A stretch of DNA of 64,000 nt from Pseudogemmobacter faecipullorum (lineage in GTDB: Bacteria > Pseudomonadota > Alphaproteobacteria > Rhodobacterales > Rhodobacteraceae). Below the pieces are notes generated by a model. It worked only from the letters and a program-made list of their open reading frames with translations. It did no database searches and was not told where the DNA came from. The DNA is taken from positions 1 through 64,000 of the forward strand of contig NZ_JACDXX010000010.1 of assembly GCF_020539525.1 (NCBI RefSeq), written 5' to 3'. Position numbers and translations under genes: made by a program. This document shows, one piece after another, positions 1 to 8,180 of the stretch (within the stretch, counting starts at the first letter, position 1; each line of letters opens with the position of its first letter).

Positions 1-763
1 TCATCGTCCGCCTGTCCGAAAACAGACTTCCTAGAGAGCCGATATGCTGCGTGTTAGACGCCGATTGCGCCCAAACCGCCCACATATCCCTTCATTTCCA
101 TCAATGTCAAAGAGCAGAGACAAAAAAATACAAACCCGCCAGTACTCTGGCTGATCCGCAACCTTGTCAGAATGTCGTTCCGGCAGCTTCCACCGCCTCC
201 CTCAACCTCCCGCCGACGTTTCCGTCTGCGTTCCGTTTCGGTGAGCCGGTATCTAGGACCCAATCACAGAACCTGCAAGCACATAAATGTAAAAAAATGG
301 CCACAGCCCAAACCAGACCAGCAAAATAAGGGAAATAAACGTGCGAAGGGCCCCGGGCGTCTCGGGATGACCCGCAGCTTATCCACAGCCTCCGGCGCTA
401 AATGGGGATAAGATCAGCACAATCAGCGCGCTGCGATTCTTAAGCCCCCCGAATCCATCCCCTGGAAGACCACGCCGATTCTCCGAGGCGCCACACCCGG
501 TCATAACCCTCGCGCGCGCAAGCTATATAATGCGGAGAAAACACATGAACCAGTGATGCAGGTCTCTGCTGTAATCCCGCCCGCTTTTCCTGTAGGGCTG
601 GGGCGATGATGAGAGACAGTTTCAGCGCTGAAGCCAGGATGCGGGCCGATCTTTTCGCCCCCTCCCCGCCTGCCGTGGGTTTTGCCCCTGGCCGGAGCGG
701 GGATCCCGGGCCTGAGGCCTCGGACTGCTCTCCCCTCCCTGTGAGCTCAGACGAAGGCGAACC
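1..763. other. Non-coding leader with DnaA-box-like pair
   Basis: No convincing gene is seen here; the short open frames have no family resemblance and no good ribosome site. The stretch holds a perfect DnaA-box match TTATCCACA at 379-387 and an inverted near match TGGGGATAA (TTATCCCCA on the other strand) at 403-411. An A-rich tract lies at about 288-297 and a TATAAT hexamer at 526-531 without a clear -35 partner. The last 230 bases could be the untranslated leader of the gene at 764. No tRNA, rRNA or known riboswitch motif was recognised. Confidence 0.5.
379..411. promoter_or_regulatory. Pair of inverted DnaA-box-like 9-mers
   Basis: TTATCCACA at 379-387 matches the consensus DnaA box exactly. 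TGGGGATAA at 403-411 is TTATCCCCA on the minus strand, one base off the consensus. They face each other across 15 bases. This could be a DnaA-regulated promoter or the edge of an origin region; the window begins too close to decide. Confidence 0.4.
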
Positions 764-2065
764 ATGAACGCAGCATCCGATCCCGGCACCCTCTTCAAAA
801 AAGATGATGTGCTTGTCCTCTTTGGTGAACTCTTTGGCCGGGGCTATGCTTCGGGCGTGGTTGAGGCGGCAAAACGCGCCGGCATGCAGCTGATCGGTGT
901 GACCGTCGGCCGCCGCGATAAGAACAACCAGCTGCGCGCCCTGACCGCAGAAGAACTGGCGACGGCCGAGGCCGGTCTCGGCGGCAAGATCATCAATGTG
1001 CCGATGATGGCCGGGTGTGATCTCGACGCGCCGGAAGGCCAGCCGACCCCGACCGATCTGCTGAATGAAATGACCATCGACACCTGGCAGGAGCACAAGC
1101 TCGACTGGGATTATATCGCGCAATGCCGCGAGATCGGCACCGCCCGCTTCAAGGCCGCCGTGACCGAGGCCATGACGCAGATCGATGCGCTGATCCCCGC
1201 GGGCAAGAATGTCATCTTCCTGCATACGATGGCGGGCGGCATTCCCAAGGCCAAAGTCTTCCTCGTGCTGGCCAACCGCATCTATAAGGGCCGCGGCGCA
1301 AGGCATATGAAATCGCAGGATCTGCTCGACAGCGATCTGGGCAAGTTCATCTTGCAGAATTTCGACGAGGTTTCCGCCAATACCTTTGATCACCTGCTGC
1401 AGGCCAGCGCTCCGATCCGCAGCCGGATTGAGGCCGCAGGCGGCGAGGTGCGCTATGGCGCCTATGGCTATCACGGCACCAAAGTACTGATCGATGGCGA
1501 ATACCGCTGGCAGACCTATACCAATTATACCCAGGGCTATGCCAAGATGCGCCTGGAAGATTTCGCCAAGGCCGCATGGGCCGGGGGCGTGAAGGCCACT
1601 GTCTTCAACTGCCCGGAGATTCGCACCAATTCCTCGGATGTTTTCGCCGGGATCGAACTGTCGCTGCTGCCGCTGCTGAGCGCGCTGCAGCGCGAGGGGG
1701 CGGGCAGCTTCACCGATGCGATCTGGGCGCAGTCGGCGGCGCTGCTGAAAGAGGGCATTTCAGTTCAGGATATGCTCGACCGCGTCTCGGCCTATCAGGC
1801 CAGCGAAGCGATGCAGCCCTATTACGATTTCGCCGCCTGGCCAAAGCCGAACAGCGCCGATCAGGTCGAGCAGACCGTCGGCACTTCGCAGGATGTTTTG
1901 CAAATGCACCGGGACCCGAAAGCGCTGATCAGCGATCTGCTCAGCCAGCATGTGGTTTCGGCCACCGGCGCGCTGATCTTTGACAAGCTGGCCGCCCCGA
2001 CGGCTCCGGTCGAATGGCTGAACCATGACGTGGTTGCGCGCCAGCTGGCCGAAGACAAGGCCTGA
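764..2065 (+). CDS. FabMG-family putative enoyl reductase
   Basis: 433-residue soluble protein with no signal peptide or membrane segment. The N-terminus (FKKDDVLVLFGELFGRGYASG) followed by a VTVGRRDKNNQLRALT stretch, the HTMAGGIPK motif from His154, the YGYHGTKVL stretch and NCPEIRTNSS all look like the family annotated as enoyl-ACP reductase FabMG. That assignment is from memory and the family is poorly characterised. Role inferred: NAD(P)H-dependent reduction in fatty-acid metabolism. The ATG follows AAGGCGAACC. The gene stands alone, with a long leader upstream and a strong intrinsic terminator 26 bases after the stop. No other fatty-acid gene is near, so context does not help. The reading frame itself is certain, the function only likely. 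Confidence 0.6.
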   Translation: MNAASDPGTLFKKDDVLVLFGELFGRGYASGVVEAAKRAGMQLIGVTVGRRDKNNQLRALTAEELATAEAGLGGKIINVPMMAGCDLDAPEGQPTPTDLLNEMTIDTWQEHKLDWDYIAQCREIGTARFKAAVTEAMTQIDALIPAGKNVIFLHTMAGGIPKAKVFLVLANRIYKGRGARHMKSQDLLDSDLGKFILQNFDEVSANTFDHLLQASAPIRSRIEAAGGEVRYGAYGYHGTKVLIDGEYRWQTYTNYTQGYAKMRLEDFAKAAWAGGVKATVFNCPEIRTNSSDVFAGIELSLLPLLSALQREGAGSFTDAIWAQSAALLKEGISVQDMLDRVSAYQASEAMQPYYDFAAWPKPNSADQVEQTVGTSQDVLQMHRDPKALISDLLSQHVVSATGALIFDKLAAPTAPVEWLNHDVVARQLAEDKA

Positions 2066-2090
2066 TCTGCCCTGGCAGCAAGGCCCCGGT

Positions 2091-2125
2091 AAAACGGGCG
2101 GGTGCCAGGCGCGCCCGCCCGTTTT
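2091..2125 (+). terminator. Intrinsic terminator after FabMG-like gene
   Basis: A perfect 12-bp stem AAAACGGGCGGG (2091-2102) pairs with CCCGCCCGTTTT (2114-2125) around an 11-base loop, ending in four T residues followed by CTGTTCTG. The A/T ends make it work on either strand. Confidence 0.85.
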
Positions 2126-2200
2126 CTGTTCTGCTTCCCCCCCGGATCAGATCCGGGCGCGCGCTGGGGGTTCAAAACTCCTACCGGCACAATAGCAGGC

Positions 2201-2227
2201 GCCCTCCCCGGACAACGCCCGGAGGGC
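2201..2227 (-). terminator. Hairpin after methyltransferase gene
   Basis: GCCCTCC (2201-2207) and GGAGGGC (2221-2227) form a 7-bp stem just past the stop of the minus-strand operon that ends at 2234. There is no clear T-run, so this is a possible terminator only. Confidence 0.35.
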
Positions 2228-2233
2228 AAAGCG

Positions 2234-2998
2234 TCACGGTTTGCGCGCCGTCAGGATAAAGCGCTGGTAGACCCGGGTTCTGAGCCGGTTGCGCAGCCCG
2301 GTGACCCGGCGCTGCGCCCGGGCAATCGGCTCATGATCATGGCAGCGGATATCGGTAAAACCGGCGCTGTGCAAAAGCGGCGCGAGCTTTTCAAAGGTCA
2401 GCCCTGCGCCGAAGGGCAGCTTCTGCATGATCGCGGCATGGCGGCCGGAAAGCGCGCCATCGTAATCAGGATCGGGCGCGAGCCGGTCCCACCAGGACAG
2501 CAGCCGCGCCGCCAGACGACCAGAAGGGCGTGGCCCGGACCAGTCACCGTCATAGACCAGCAAAATCCCCCCGGGCCGCAGGATCCGCATCCAGTCGGCG
2601 AAAGCCTGCTCGGGCCGGGTCAGGGTCCAGACCAGATGGCGACAGACCACCGCATCATACTGCCCGGCAGGCTCCATCGTCGCCTGGGCATCGGCTTCAA
2701 GAAAGCGCAGCCCTGGCCTGCCTGCATGTTTGCGCCGCGCCCGCGCCAGCATAGCGGCGGAAAAATCCAGAGCGGTGAGCTGATACCCGAGATCCAGCAG
2801 CAATTGCGTTACCTCGCCGGTGCCACAGGCCAGTTCCAGAACCTTTGCCGGGGCTGCGGGCAGATGGCGGCGCATCGGCTCGGCCCAGGCCGCAGCCTCA
2901 GCCCCGGGCTGGATACGATGGCCAAAAGCCAGATCGAAGCTCTCGGAGCGCTTTGACCAATAGTCGCGGATCTCTTCGGTCAGATCGTGATTTCTCAT
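2234..2998 (-). CDS. Class I SAM-dependent methyltransferase
   Basis: 254-residue cytosolic methyltransferase. Motif I VLELACGTGEV lies at about residues 53-63, an acidic strand end (LTALDFS) follows, and a late RPGG turn (MRILRPGGILLVYDG) is typical of the UbiE/Methyltransf_11 group. The substrate is unknown. The start overlaps the end of the pseudoazurin gene by 4 nt (ATGA), so it is translationally coupled and is the last gene of the riboswitch-controlled BtuFCD-like operon. It might modify a corrinoid or metallophore, or the electron-transfer partner, but nothing in the sequence shows which. Fold assignment is firm; substrate is open. Confidence 0.8.
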   Translation of the reverse strand: MRNHDLTEEIRDYWSKRSESFDLAFGHRIQPGAEAAAWAEPMRRHLPAAPAKVLELACGTGEVTQLLLDLGYQLTALDFSAAMLARARRKHAGRPGLRFLEADAQATMEPAGQYDAVVCRHLVWTLTRPEQAFADWMRILRPGGILLVYDGDWSGPRPSGRLAARLLSWWDRLAPDPDYDGALSGRHAAIMQKLPFGAGLTFEKLAPLLHSAGFTDIRCHDHEPIARAQRRVTGLRNRLRTRVYQRFILTARKP

Positions 2999-3423
2999 GG
3001 GGCGATATCGGCCAGGATCGCCTCAAACCGCTCACGCGCGCGGGCGGGCAGGCTTTCGGGCAGCGCGGTCTCCCCGACCTCGCCGACATGGATCAGCATC
3101 ACCATCCCCATAGCATAATGCGGCGAGCATCTGATGCCATAGGCACCTGGCAGGGTGAATGTCACGGTGAAATCCTCGTTAATCCCCGATCTGAAGGGCG
3201 TGGCGCCTTCTGGCAGCATGTCCTCAATCGTTGCCGCATTATGGCTGGGCTGGGTCGGGATGAAGCGCACGGAATCCCCCGGCGCGATGGCGAGGAAAGA
3301 GGGCTCATAGATCATCGGGCCGTTTTCCGAGCGGTTGTACATGCCCACCTCATGCACTTCGGCCAGAGCAAAACCCGGCACCAGCGCCAGGGCAATTGCA
3401 GCAAGACAGGGGTTCAGCATCAT
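2995..3423 (-). CDS. Pseudoazurin (periplasmic type 1 copper protein)
   Basis: 142 residues with a signal peptide (about 1-21, ending ALA) and a mature cupredoxin domain of normal pseudoazurin length. The type 1 copper ligands are all visible: His61 (PSHNAA), Cys99, His102 and Met107 in CSPHYAMGM. Such proteins carry electrons in the periplasm, usually to nitrite or nitrous-oxide reductase. Here no denitrification gene is near. Instead the gene sits between an ABC ATPase and a methyltransferase, with 1-nt (TGATG) and 4-nt (ATGA) overlaps, so it is co-transcribed with a putative corrinoid importer. That placement is unusual and makes a role in metal or corrinoid redox handling worth considering. 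Confidence 0.9.
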   Translation of the reverse strand: MMLNPCLAAIALALVPGFALAEVHEVGMYNRSENGPMIYEPSFLAIAPGDSVRFIPTQPSHNAATIEDMLPEGATPFRSGINEDFTVTFTLPGAYGIRCSPHYAMGMVMLIHVGEVGETALPESLPARARERFEAILADIAP

Positions 3424-4190
3424 CAGCTCTCCAGGGCAAGAAATCGAAATTGTCCGGCCGCATCGGCCGGGTCGGTCAGACGGCGCGCGCCGACACGAAA
3501 CACCCCGGCCAGCCTTGGCAGGGTCAGCACCTTTTCGGGGGGGCCGCAGGCGACCAGCCTGCCCCCCTCCATCACCGCCAGCTGGTCACAGCCCATCGCC
3601 TGGTTCAGATCATGCAGAGCAATGACCACCGTCACCGGCAGATCTGAGATCAGCCGCAGCAGGGCCAGCTGGTGGTGAATATCAAGATGATTTGTCGGCT
3701 CATCGAGCAGCAGGATCTGCGGCTGCTGCGCCAGGGCACGGGCCAGCTGCACCCTTTGCTGCTCGCCGCCCGAAAGGCTGCGCCAGCTCTGAGCGGCCAG
3801 ATGCTCCACCCCCATCCGGGCCAGAGCCTGATCGCAGATCAGCCGGTCGCTGGCACTGAAGGGCGCAAGCGGCGAAAGCCAGGGTGTGCGGCCCAGCTCA
3901 ACCACGTCGCACACTTTCAGCGCCTCGCTGGTCTCTGACTGCTGCTCGACAAAGGCGATCTGCCGCGCCACATCCCGGCGGCTCATCCGGGCCATGGCCT
4001 GATCCCCCAGCTGCACCGCGCCCCGGGCTTTGGGCTGCAATCCGGCCAGCAGCCGCAGCAGGGTGGATTTCCCCGAGCCATTCGGCCCGATCAGGCCAAG
4101 GGTGGTATTGCTCGCCACGCTCAGGCTGACATCGGCAAGGATATTACGCCCGCGGATGGTAAGCCCGAGATTTTGGGCCGAAAGTCTCAT
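3423..4190 (-). CDS. btuD: ABC importer ATPase, BtuD/FecE-like
   Basis: 255-residue ATPase: Walker A GPNGSGKST at residues 35-43, Q-loop near FVEQQSE, signature LSGGEQQRV, Walker B LLLDEP and a switch His in ALHDLNQA. It energises a FecCD-type permease. The ATG at 4190 was chosen because homology begins at MRLSAQ; the frame stays open further upstream but there it lies inside the permease gene. The start overlaps the permease stop by 4 nt. The family cannot by itself separate vitamin B12 from iron-siderophore uptake. The upstream cobalamin riboswitch favours cobalamin or a precursor. Confidence 0.85.
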   Translation of the reverse strand: MRLSAQNLGLTIRGRNILADVSLSVASNTTLGLIGPNGSGKSTLLRLLAGLQPKARGAVQLGDQAMARMSRRDVARQIAFVEQQSETSEALKVCDVVELGRTPWLSPLAPFSASDRLICDQALARMGVEHLAAQSWRSLSGGEQQRVQLARALAQQPQILLLDEPTNHLDIHHQLALLRLISDLPVTVVIALHDLNQAMGCDQLAVMEGGRLVACGPPEKVLTLPRLAGVFRVGARRLTDPADAAGQFRFLALES

Positions 4191-5227
4191 CTCTGTCCCC
4201 TTCCCCGGATCAGGATCAGCGCAAATCCGGGCGCGCCGACCAGTGCCGTGACCACACCAATCGGCACCACCTGGCCCGGGATCAGCAGCCGTGAGGCGAC
4301 ATCGGCGGCGATCATGAAGACCGCTCCGATCAGGGCCGAGGCCGGCAGAAGCCGCGCATGGCGCGGACCGGCCAGAAAGCGCGCCGCATGCGGGATCACC
4401 AGGCCCACAAAGCCGATCGCCCCCACCAGGCTGACCATGCATGCCGTCATCAGCGTCACCGCCGCGATCAGGGTCAGCTGCACGCGGCGCACCGCCACCC
4501 CGAGCGAGGCCGCGGTGCCAGTGCCAAAGGTAAAGGCATCAAGTGCCCGAATATGCCACAGACAGGCGATCAGCCCGGCAACCGCCACCGGAACCGCAAG
4601 GGTCACATCCGGCCAGCGCACGCCGGAGAGATTGCCCATCAGCCAGAACATAATGCCCCGCGCCTGTTCCGCATTGGCCGATTTCGCAATGAAGAATGAG
4701 GTCAGGGCATTAAAAAGCTGCGATCCGGCAATACCGGCAAGCACCATCTGCGCCGGTCCGCCCCCGGCGGCGCGCGCCAGCAGCGCCACCAGAGTAAAGG
4801 CCAGGGCCGCGCCCAGGAAGGCCCCGCCCGAAATACCAATCGCCCCTGCCCCAAGGCCCAGAATGGTCACCGCAACCGCACCGGCCGAAGCCCCTGCCGA
4901 CACGCCCAGCAGATAGGGATCGGCAAGGGAATTGCGCACCAGCGACTGCAGCACCACCCCGGAAAGCGCCAGCGCCGCACCGCAAGAGGCCGCCACAAGC
5001 GTGCGCGGCACGCGATAGGACCAGATGATGCCCTGATCTATCGCATCCACCGGCCAGCCTGCCTGCCAGAGATGATTTGCCAGCGCCGCAAAGACCGTCC
5101 TGGCCGGGAGCGGCGTCTCGCCGAGACTGATCCCGGCGATGAGCGCGATCATGAGCAGCCCTGCCCCGAGGGACAGGCGACGCAAAAGGCCCAGCGTCTG
5201 TTCCGCCAGAGACAGGGAGCCGCTCAT
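4187..5227 (-). CDS. btuC: ABC importer permease, BtuC/FecCD family
   Basis: 346-residue integral membrane protein with about ten hydrophobic segments. FecCD hallmarks include YRVPRTLVAASCGAALALSG, the NSLADPYLLGVSAGAS block and the cytoplasmic coupling region VGLVIPHAARFLAGPRH. It forms the inner-membrane channel for a periplasmic binding protein. ATGA overlaps tie it to the binding-protein gene before it and the ATPase gene after it. Substrate inferred from the riboswitch: cobalamin or cobinamide; a siderophore remains possible. Confidence 0.88.
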   Translation of the reverse strand: MSGSLSLAEQTLGLLRRLSLGAGLLMIALIAGISLGETPLPARTVFAALANHLWQAGWPVDAIDQGIIWSYRVPRTLVAASCGAALALSGVVLQSLVRNSLADPYLLGVSAGASAGAVAVTILGLGAGAIGISGGAFLGAALAFTLVALLARAAGGGPAQMVLAGIAGSQLFNALTSFFIAKSANAEQARGIMFWLMGNLSGVRWPDVTLAVPVAVAGLIACLWHIRALDAFTFGTGTAASLGVAVRRVQLTLIAAVTLMTACMVSLVGAIGFVGLVIPHAARFLAGPRHARLLPASALIGAVFMIAADVASRLLIPGQVVPIGVVTALVGAPGFALILIRGRGQR

Positions 5228-6246
5228 TTCAGATCAAGATCCGCGAGGGCCGCTGCAAGCGCCTCAAGCGCGGCAATATTGCGGATCAAAGGATCCATCG
5301 CATGTGCATCTATGATGACGATATTGCCGTTTCTGACCGCTTTCATCTGGCTGGCAACCGGGTCACTTTGCAGAAATGCGAGCTTTTTGAGATGATCATC
5401 CGCCTCAAACCGGCGCCGGTCCATCCGGGCAATGACGATCACATCAGGATCGGCGCGGGCAATCGTCTCCCAGGAGACAACCGGCCATTCCTCGGCGCTT
5501 TCAACCACATTGCGCAGCCCCAGCGAGGCCATCATCCAGGCCGGAGCGCCGCCATTTCCGGCCACATAGGGGTCGATATCCATCTCGGCTGAAGAGAACC
5601 AGAACACGGCCGAAGTGCCGTCCAGCTGCAGAGCTTCCGCCTGCGCCACCGCCGCGGCCTCGCGCTCCCTGAGGGCGGCAACCAGCGCCTGGCCCCGGTC
5701 GGTCACGTCAAAAATCCGGGCCAGCTCGGTAATGCCCTGATAGATCCCTGCCATATCATAGGGCTGAAGGCGCGTGCCGTCCGAGCCCGCGCTGTTATCC
5801 TTGCCGATACAATCTGAGGGCAGGATATAGGTCGGGATCTGCAGATCCGCGAATTGCTCGCGGGTGGCGATAATGCCCTGGGGGCCGATATGCCATTCAT
5901 ATTGCGCCGTCACGAGGCCGGGGCGCTTAGCAACGATGCTTTCAAACGAGGCATCATTATCGGCCAGCCGCTCAATCCCGGCATTCAGCCCGGCGAATTC
6001 CGGCAGCACTTCGGTAAACCAGACCGAGGTGCCGGTGACCTTCTCTCCCAGACCAAGGCTGTAGAGGATCTCGGTGCTCGCCTGGCCGGCGCTCACAACC
6101 GATTCCGGCGCGGCCAGGAAGGTCTGGGTCACACCACAATTCTCAAGGATCAGCGGATAATCCGTCTGCGCCAGAACCGGGGCGGCGGGCCAGAGCGCGA
6201 TCAGGGCCGCGCCGGCGGAAAAGTAAAACTTCAGTCTGGGCTGCAT
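5224..6246 (-). CDS. btuF: Periplasmic binding protein, BtuF/FecB family
   Basis: 340 residues, signal peptide about 1-26 ending VLAQ. The class III binding-protein fold is indicated by VVSAGQASTEILYSLGLGEKVTGTS near the N-terminus, a mid-protein ARADPDVIVIARMD strand and a C-terminal VRNGNIVIIDAHAMDP segment. It captures the ligand in the periplasm for the permease encoded next (4-nt overlap). It is the first gene of a five-gene operon and lies about 180 nt downstream of a cobalamin riboswitch, which would shut the operon off when adenosylcobalamin is plentiful. The ATG at 6246 precedes the only plausible signal peptide. The Cys residues in the mature part (ENCGV, PSDCIG) might form a disulfide. 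Confidence 0.82.
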   Translation of the reverse strand: MQPRLKFYFSAGAALIALWPAAPVLAQTDYPLILENCGVTQTFLAAPESVVSAGQASTEILYSLGLGEKVTGTSVWFTEVLPEFAGLNAGIERLADNDASFESIVAKRPGLVTAQYEWHIGPQGIIATREQFADLQIPTYILPSDCIGKDNSAGSDGTRLQPYDMAGIYQGITELARIFDVTDRGQALVAALREREAAAVAQAEALQLDGTSAVFWFSSAEMDIDPYVAGNGGAPAWMMASLGLRNVVESAEEWPVVSWETIARADPDVIVIARMDRRRFEADDHLKKLAFLQSDPVASQMKAVRNGNIVIIDAHAMDPLIRNIAALEALAAALADLDLK

Positions 6247-6322
6247 CTGTGAGGTCCTTTGCGCAGGAGCAAGGGACCGGTCTCAGGGCTGCGAATTCGG
6301 CTGGGCGGCATACAGAACAACG

Positions 6323-6341
6323 CCGCAGCCCCAGGCTGCGG
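6323..6341 (-). terminator. Candidate expression-platform hairpin
   Basis: On the minus strand CCGCAGCC-TGG-GGCTGCGG forms an 8-bp stem, followed by CGTTGTT. It lies between the riboswitch aptamer and the btuF start, where a regulated terminator would be expected. The T-run is weak, so the assignment is tentative. Confidence 0.4.
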
Positions 6342-6428
6342 ATCGTCAGATGCACTCCATTTCGGAACAGTCGGTCCGGCCACATATCTCGCCTCCCCGG
6401 ACTTCCCCGCCCGGGTCAAGTTACAAAT

Positions 6429-6620
6429 GTGCCGGCAGGTCTCCTGACTGACGGGTCACAGGTTCTGGCGCTGCCTTCCCATGGGTAAAACCCACAGTGG
6501 CCTGTCGCGCCCGTTCCTCGCCGCCTACAGTTGCGGGGGCAGTTCCGGTTCACCTTTCGCCTGATCAGGCTCGGGGTGACGGATTCCCTTTGAATTCCTC
6601 TCGGAAACCGACACCCGATC
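6429..6620 (-). promoter_or_regulatory. Cobalamin riboswitch (importer operon)
   Basis: Read on the minus strand, the conserved elements occur in order: AAAGGGAAT then a GGTGAA core piece, CCCCCGCAACTGT, GCCACTG, GGGAAGG and the B12 box AGTCAGGAGACCTGCC, ending near 6429. This is the adenosylcobalamin aptamer (Rfam RF00174 type). It reads into btuF (start 6246) and should repress the importer, pseudoazurin and methyltransferase genes when cobalamin is high. The divergent cobF gene starts 86 nt from its 5' end and does not carry the aptamer in its own transcript. Confidence 0.93.
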
Positions 6621-6705
6621 TTTGTCTGATCGCGCGGGCGAGAGCAATAGCTATAGCTCCGCCTTTCACACCGCAGTAAGAAAGCCGCCAGAGAAGGAGC
6701 CGGAT

Positions 6706-7443
6706 ATGCAGATCAGCCTGATTGGGATCGGTTCGGGGGATCCGCAGCAGCTGACCGGCGAGGCCGTCGCGGCCCTTAGCGCCGCAGATTACATCCTGAT
6801 GCCGGTCAAATCGGGCGAGCGCAGGGAATTGTCGCACCTGCGTGAGATCATCTGCGCGCGTTTTGCGCCCGGGGCGCGGATCCTTGCTTTTGATATGCCC
6901 GAGCGCGATCCGCTGATCGCGGATTACCGCGCCAGGGTTGAGGCCTGGCATGATGAGATCAACCGGCGCTGGCTGGCGGCCCTCGATCAGGTGCCGGAAG
7001 GCGCCGGGGTGGCCTGTCTGGTCTGGGGCGATCCGGCGCTTTACGACAGCACTTTGCGCATTGCCGGGCGGGCCCGGCAGAGCAGGGCTTTCAGCCTGCG
7101 GGTGCTGCCCGGGATCATGTCGCTGCAAAGCCTGACGGCCGCGCATCGCATCACGCTCAATGAGCTGACCGAGCCCTTCCTGGTCACCACCGGCCGCCAT
7201 CTGCGCGAGCAGGGCTGGCCCGCGGGAATCAGCACCCTGGTGGTGATGCTCGATGGTGAGAATTCCTTCATGAGCCTGCCCGCCGAGGGCGTCACCATCT
7301 GGTGGGGGGCCTATCTTGGCATGGAGGGCGAGCTGCTCGACCACGGCGCGCTGGCGCTGGCCGGGCCGCGCATCCTGCAAAGCCGCGCCCAGGCCCGGGC
7401 GGCCCGGGGCTGGATCATGGATATCTATATTCTGCGCCGCTAA
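6706..7443 (+). CDS. cobF: CobF, precorrin-6A synthase (deacetylating)
   Basis: 245 residues. CobF makes precorrin-6A from precorrin-5 by C-1 methylation and loss of acetate in the aerobic pathway. It is a tetrapyrrole methylase: IGIGSGDPQQLT at the N-terminus, WGDPALYDST in the middle and VLPGIMSLQSLTA. The ATG at 6706 follows GAAGGAGC at good spacing, and homology starts there although the frame is open upstream. The gene is divergent from the riboswitch RNA and converges on cobA with a 4-nt overlap. No riboswitch is visible in its own leader. Confidence 0.92.
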   Translation: MQISLIGIGSGDPQQLTGEAVAALSAADYILMPVKSGERRELSHLREIICARFAPGARILAFDMPERDPLIADYRARVEAWHDEINRRWLAALDQVPEGAGVACLVWGDPALYDSTLRIAGRARQSRAFSLRVLPGIMSLQSLTAAHRITLNELTEPFLVTTGRHLREQGWPAGISTLVVMLDGENSFMSLPAEGVTIWWGAYLGMEGELLDHGALALAGPRILQSRAQARAARGWIMDIYILRR

Positions 7444-8180
7444 GCCTGCCGTTCGGCCAGGGCGCCATAAAGGATCAGCGTCGGAGCCTCGCTTTTCGGA
7501 CAGTCCCGCAGCCTTGCGGCCAGGCTCTGCACCGTCTCAAAGTACAGCCGCTGCTGAGGCGTCGCAACACCTTCGGCCAGCAGGGCCGGACAATCCCCGG
7601 CCAGCCCGGCGCGGAGCAGCATGGCGGCAAACTGCGCAAAGGTACCGCGCGCCATATAGACCGCTGTAACCGCCCCGGGATCGGCCAGGGCCTGCCAGTT
7701 CAGCTGCCCGGGCAATGCGCCGGTAACATCATGGCCGGTGACAAACTGCAGCCGGCGTGCCTTAAGCCGCCGGGTCAGCGGTATCCCTGCCGCCGCTGCC
7801 GCCGCCGAAGGCGCGCTCACCCCGGGCACGATCTCATAGCCGATCCCTGCCGCCGCCAGCGCGGTGATTTCCTCTTCCAGGCGGCCAAAAATCCCGGCAT
7901 CGCCGGATTTCAGCCGGACAACCTTGGCGCCGGTCAGGGCGTGTTCCACCAACAACCGGCTGACATGATCCTGGCGCGGCGAGGCGCGCCCGGCGCGTTT
8001 CCCGACCGAGACCAGATCCGCTCCCGGCGCTGCCAGATCCAGTAATGGCCCGGCACTGAGATCATCATAAAGCACCACCTCCGCCGCTTCGAGACGACGC
8101 AGCGCGCGCAGCGTCAGCAGTTCCGGATCACCAGGGCCCGAGGAGACGAAGCTGACGAAAGGGGTAAGCTCACTGTTCAT
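7440..8180 (-). CDS. cobA: CobA, uroporphyrinogen-III C-methyltransferase
   Basis: 246 residues. It adds two methyl groups to uroporphyrinogen III to give precorrin-2, the branch point to corrins and siroheme. Motifs: VSSGPGDPELLTLRALR, VVLYDDL, VGKRAG, VRLKSGDAGIFGR and EIVPGVSAPSAAAA with PLTRR. Only the methylase domain is present, with no CysG-type dehydrogenase fusion. The ATG at 8180 overlaps the cobB stop by 4 nt and gives [18 protein letters not shown]. It is the last gene of cobL-cobE-cobM-cobB-cobA. Confidence 0.93.
   Translation of the reverse strand: MNSELTPFVSFVSSGPGDPELLTLRALRRLEAAEVVLYDDLSAGPLLDLAAPGADLVSVGKRAGRASPRQDHVSRLLVEHALTGAKVVRLKSGDAGIFGRLEEEITALAAAGIGYEIVPGVSAPSAAAAAAGIPLTRRLKARRLQFVTGHDVTGALPGQLNWQALADPGAVTAVYMARGTFAQFAAMLLRAGLAGDCPALLAEGVATPQQRLYFETVQSLAARLRDCPKSEAPTLILYGALAERQA

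Noticed and set aside
51-411. Short open frames in the first 400 bases
   Set aside because: Composition and codon use differ from the genes of the window and no start signal is present.
436-441. Single CTTAAG hexamer in the leader, and another near 7764
   Set aside because: No second half-site at 11 bp, so these do not fit the PmrA-box architecture.
558-571. GCAGGTCTCTGC, which recalls the B12-box of cobalamin riboswitches
   Set aside because: The other conserved elements (GCCACTG, GGGAAGG, CGCAACTGT) are missing around it.
440-1474. Long open frame on the minus strand across the FabMG-like gene
   Set aside because: It is a mirror of GC-rich codon bias in the plus-strand gene, has no ribosome site and no family resemblance.
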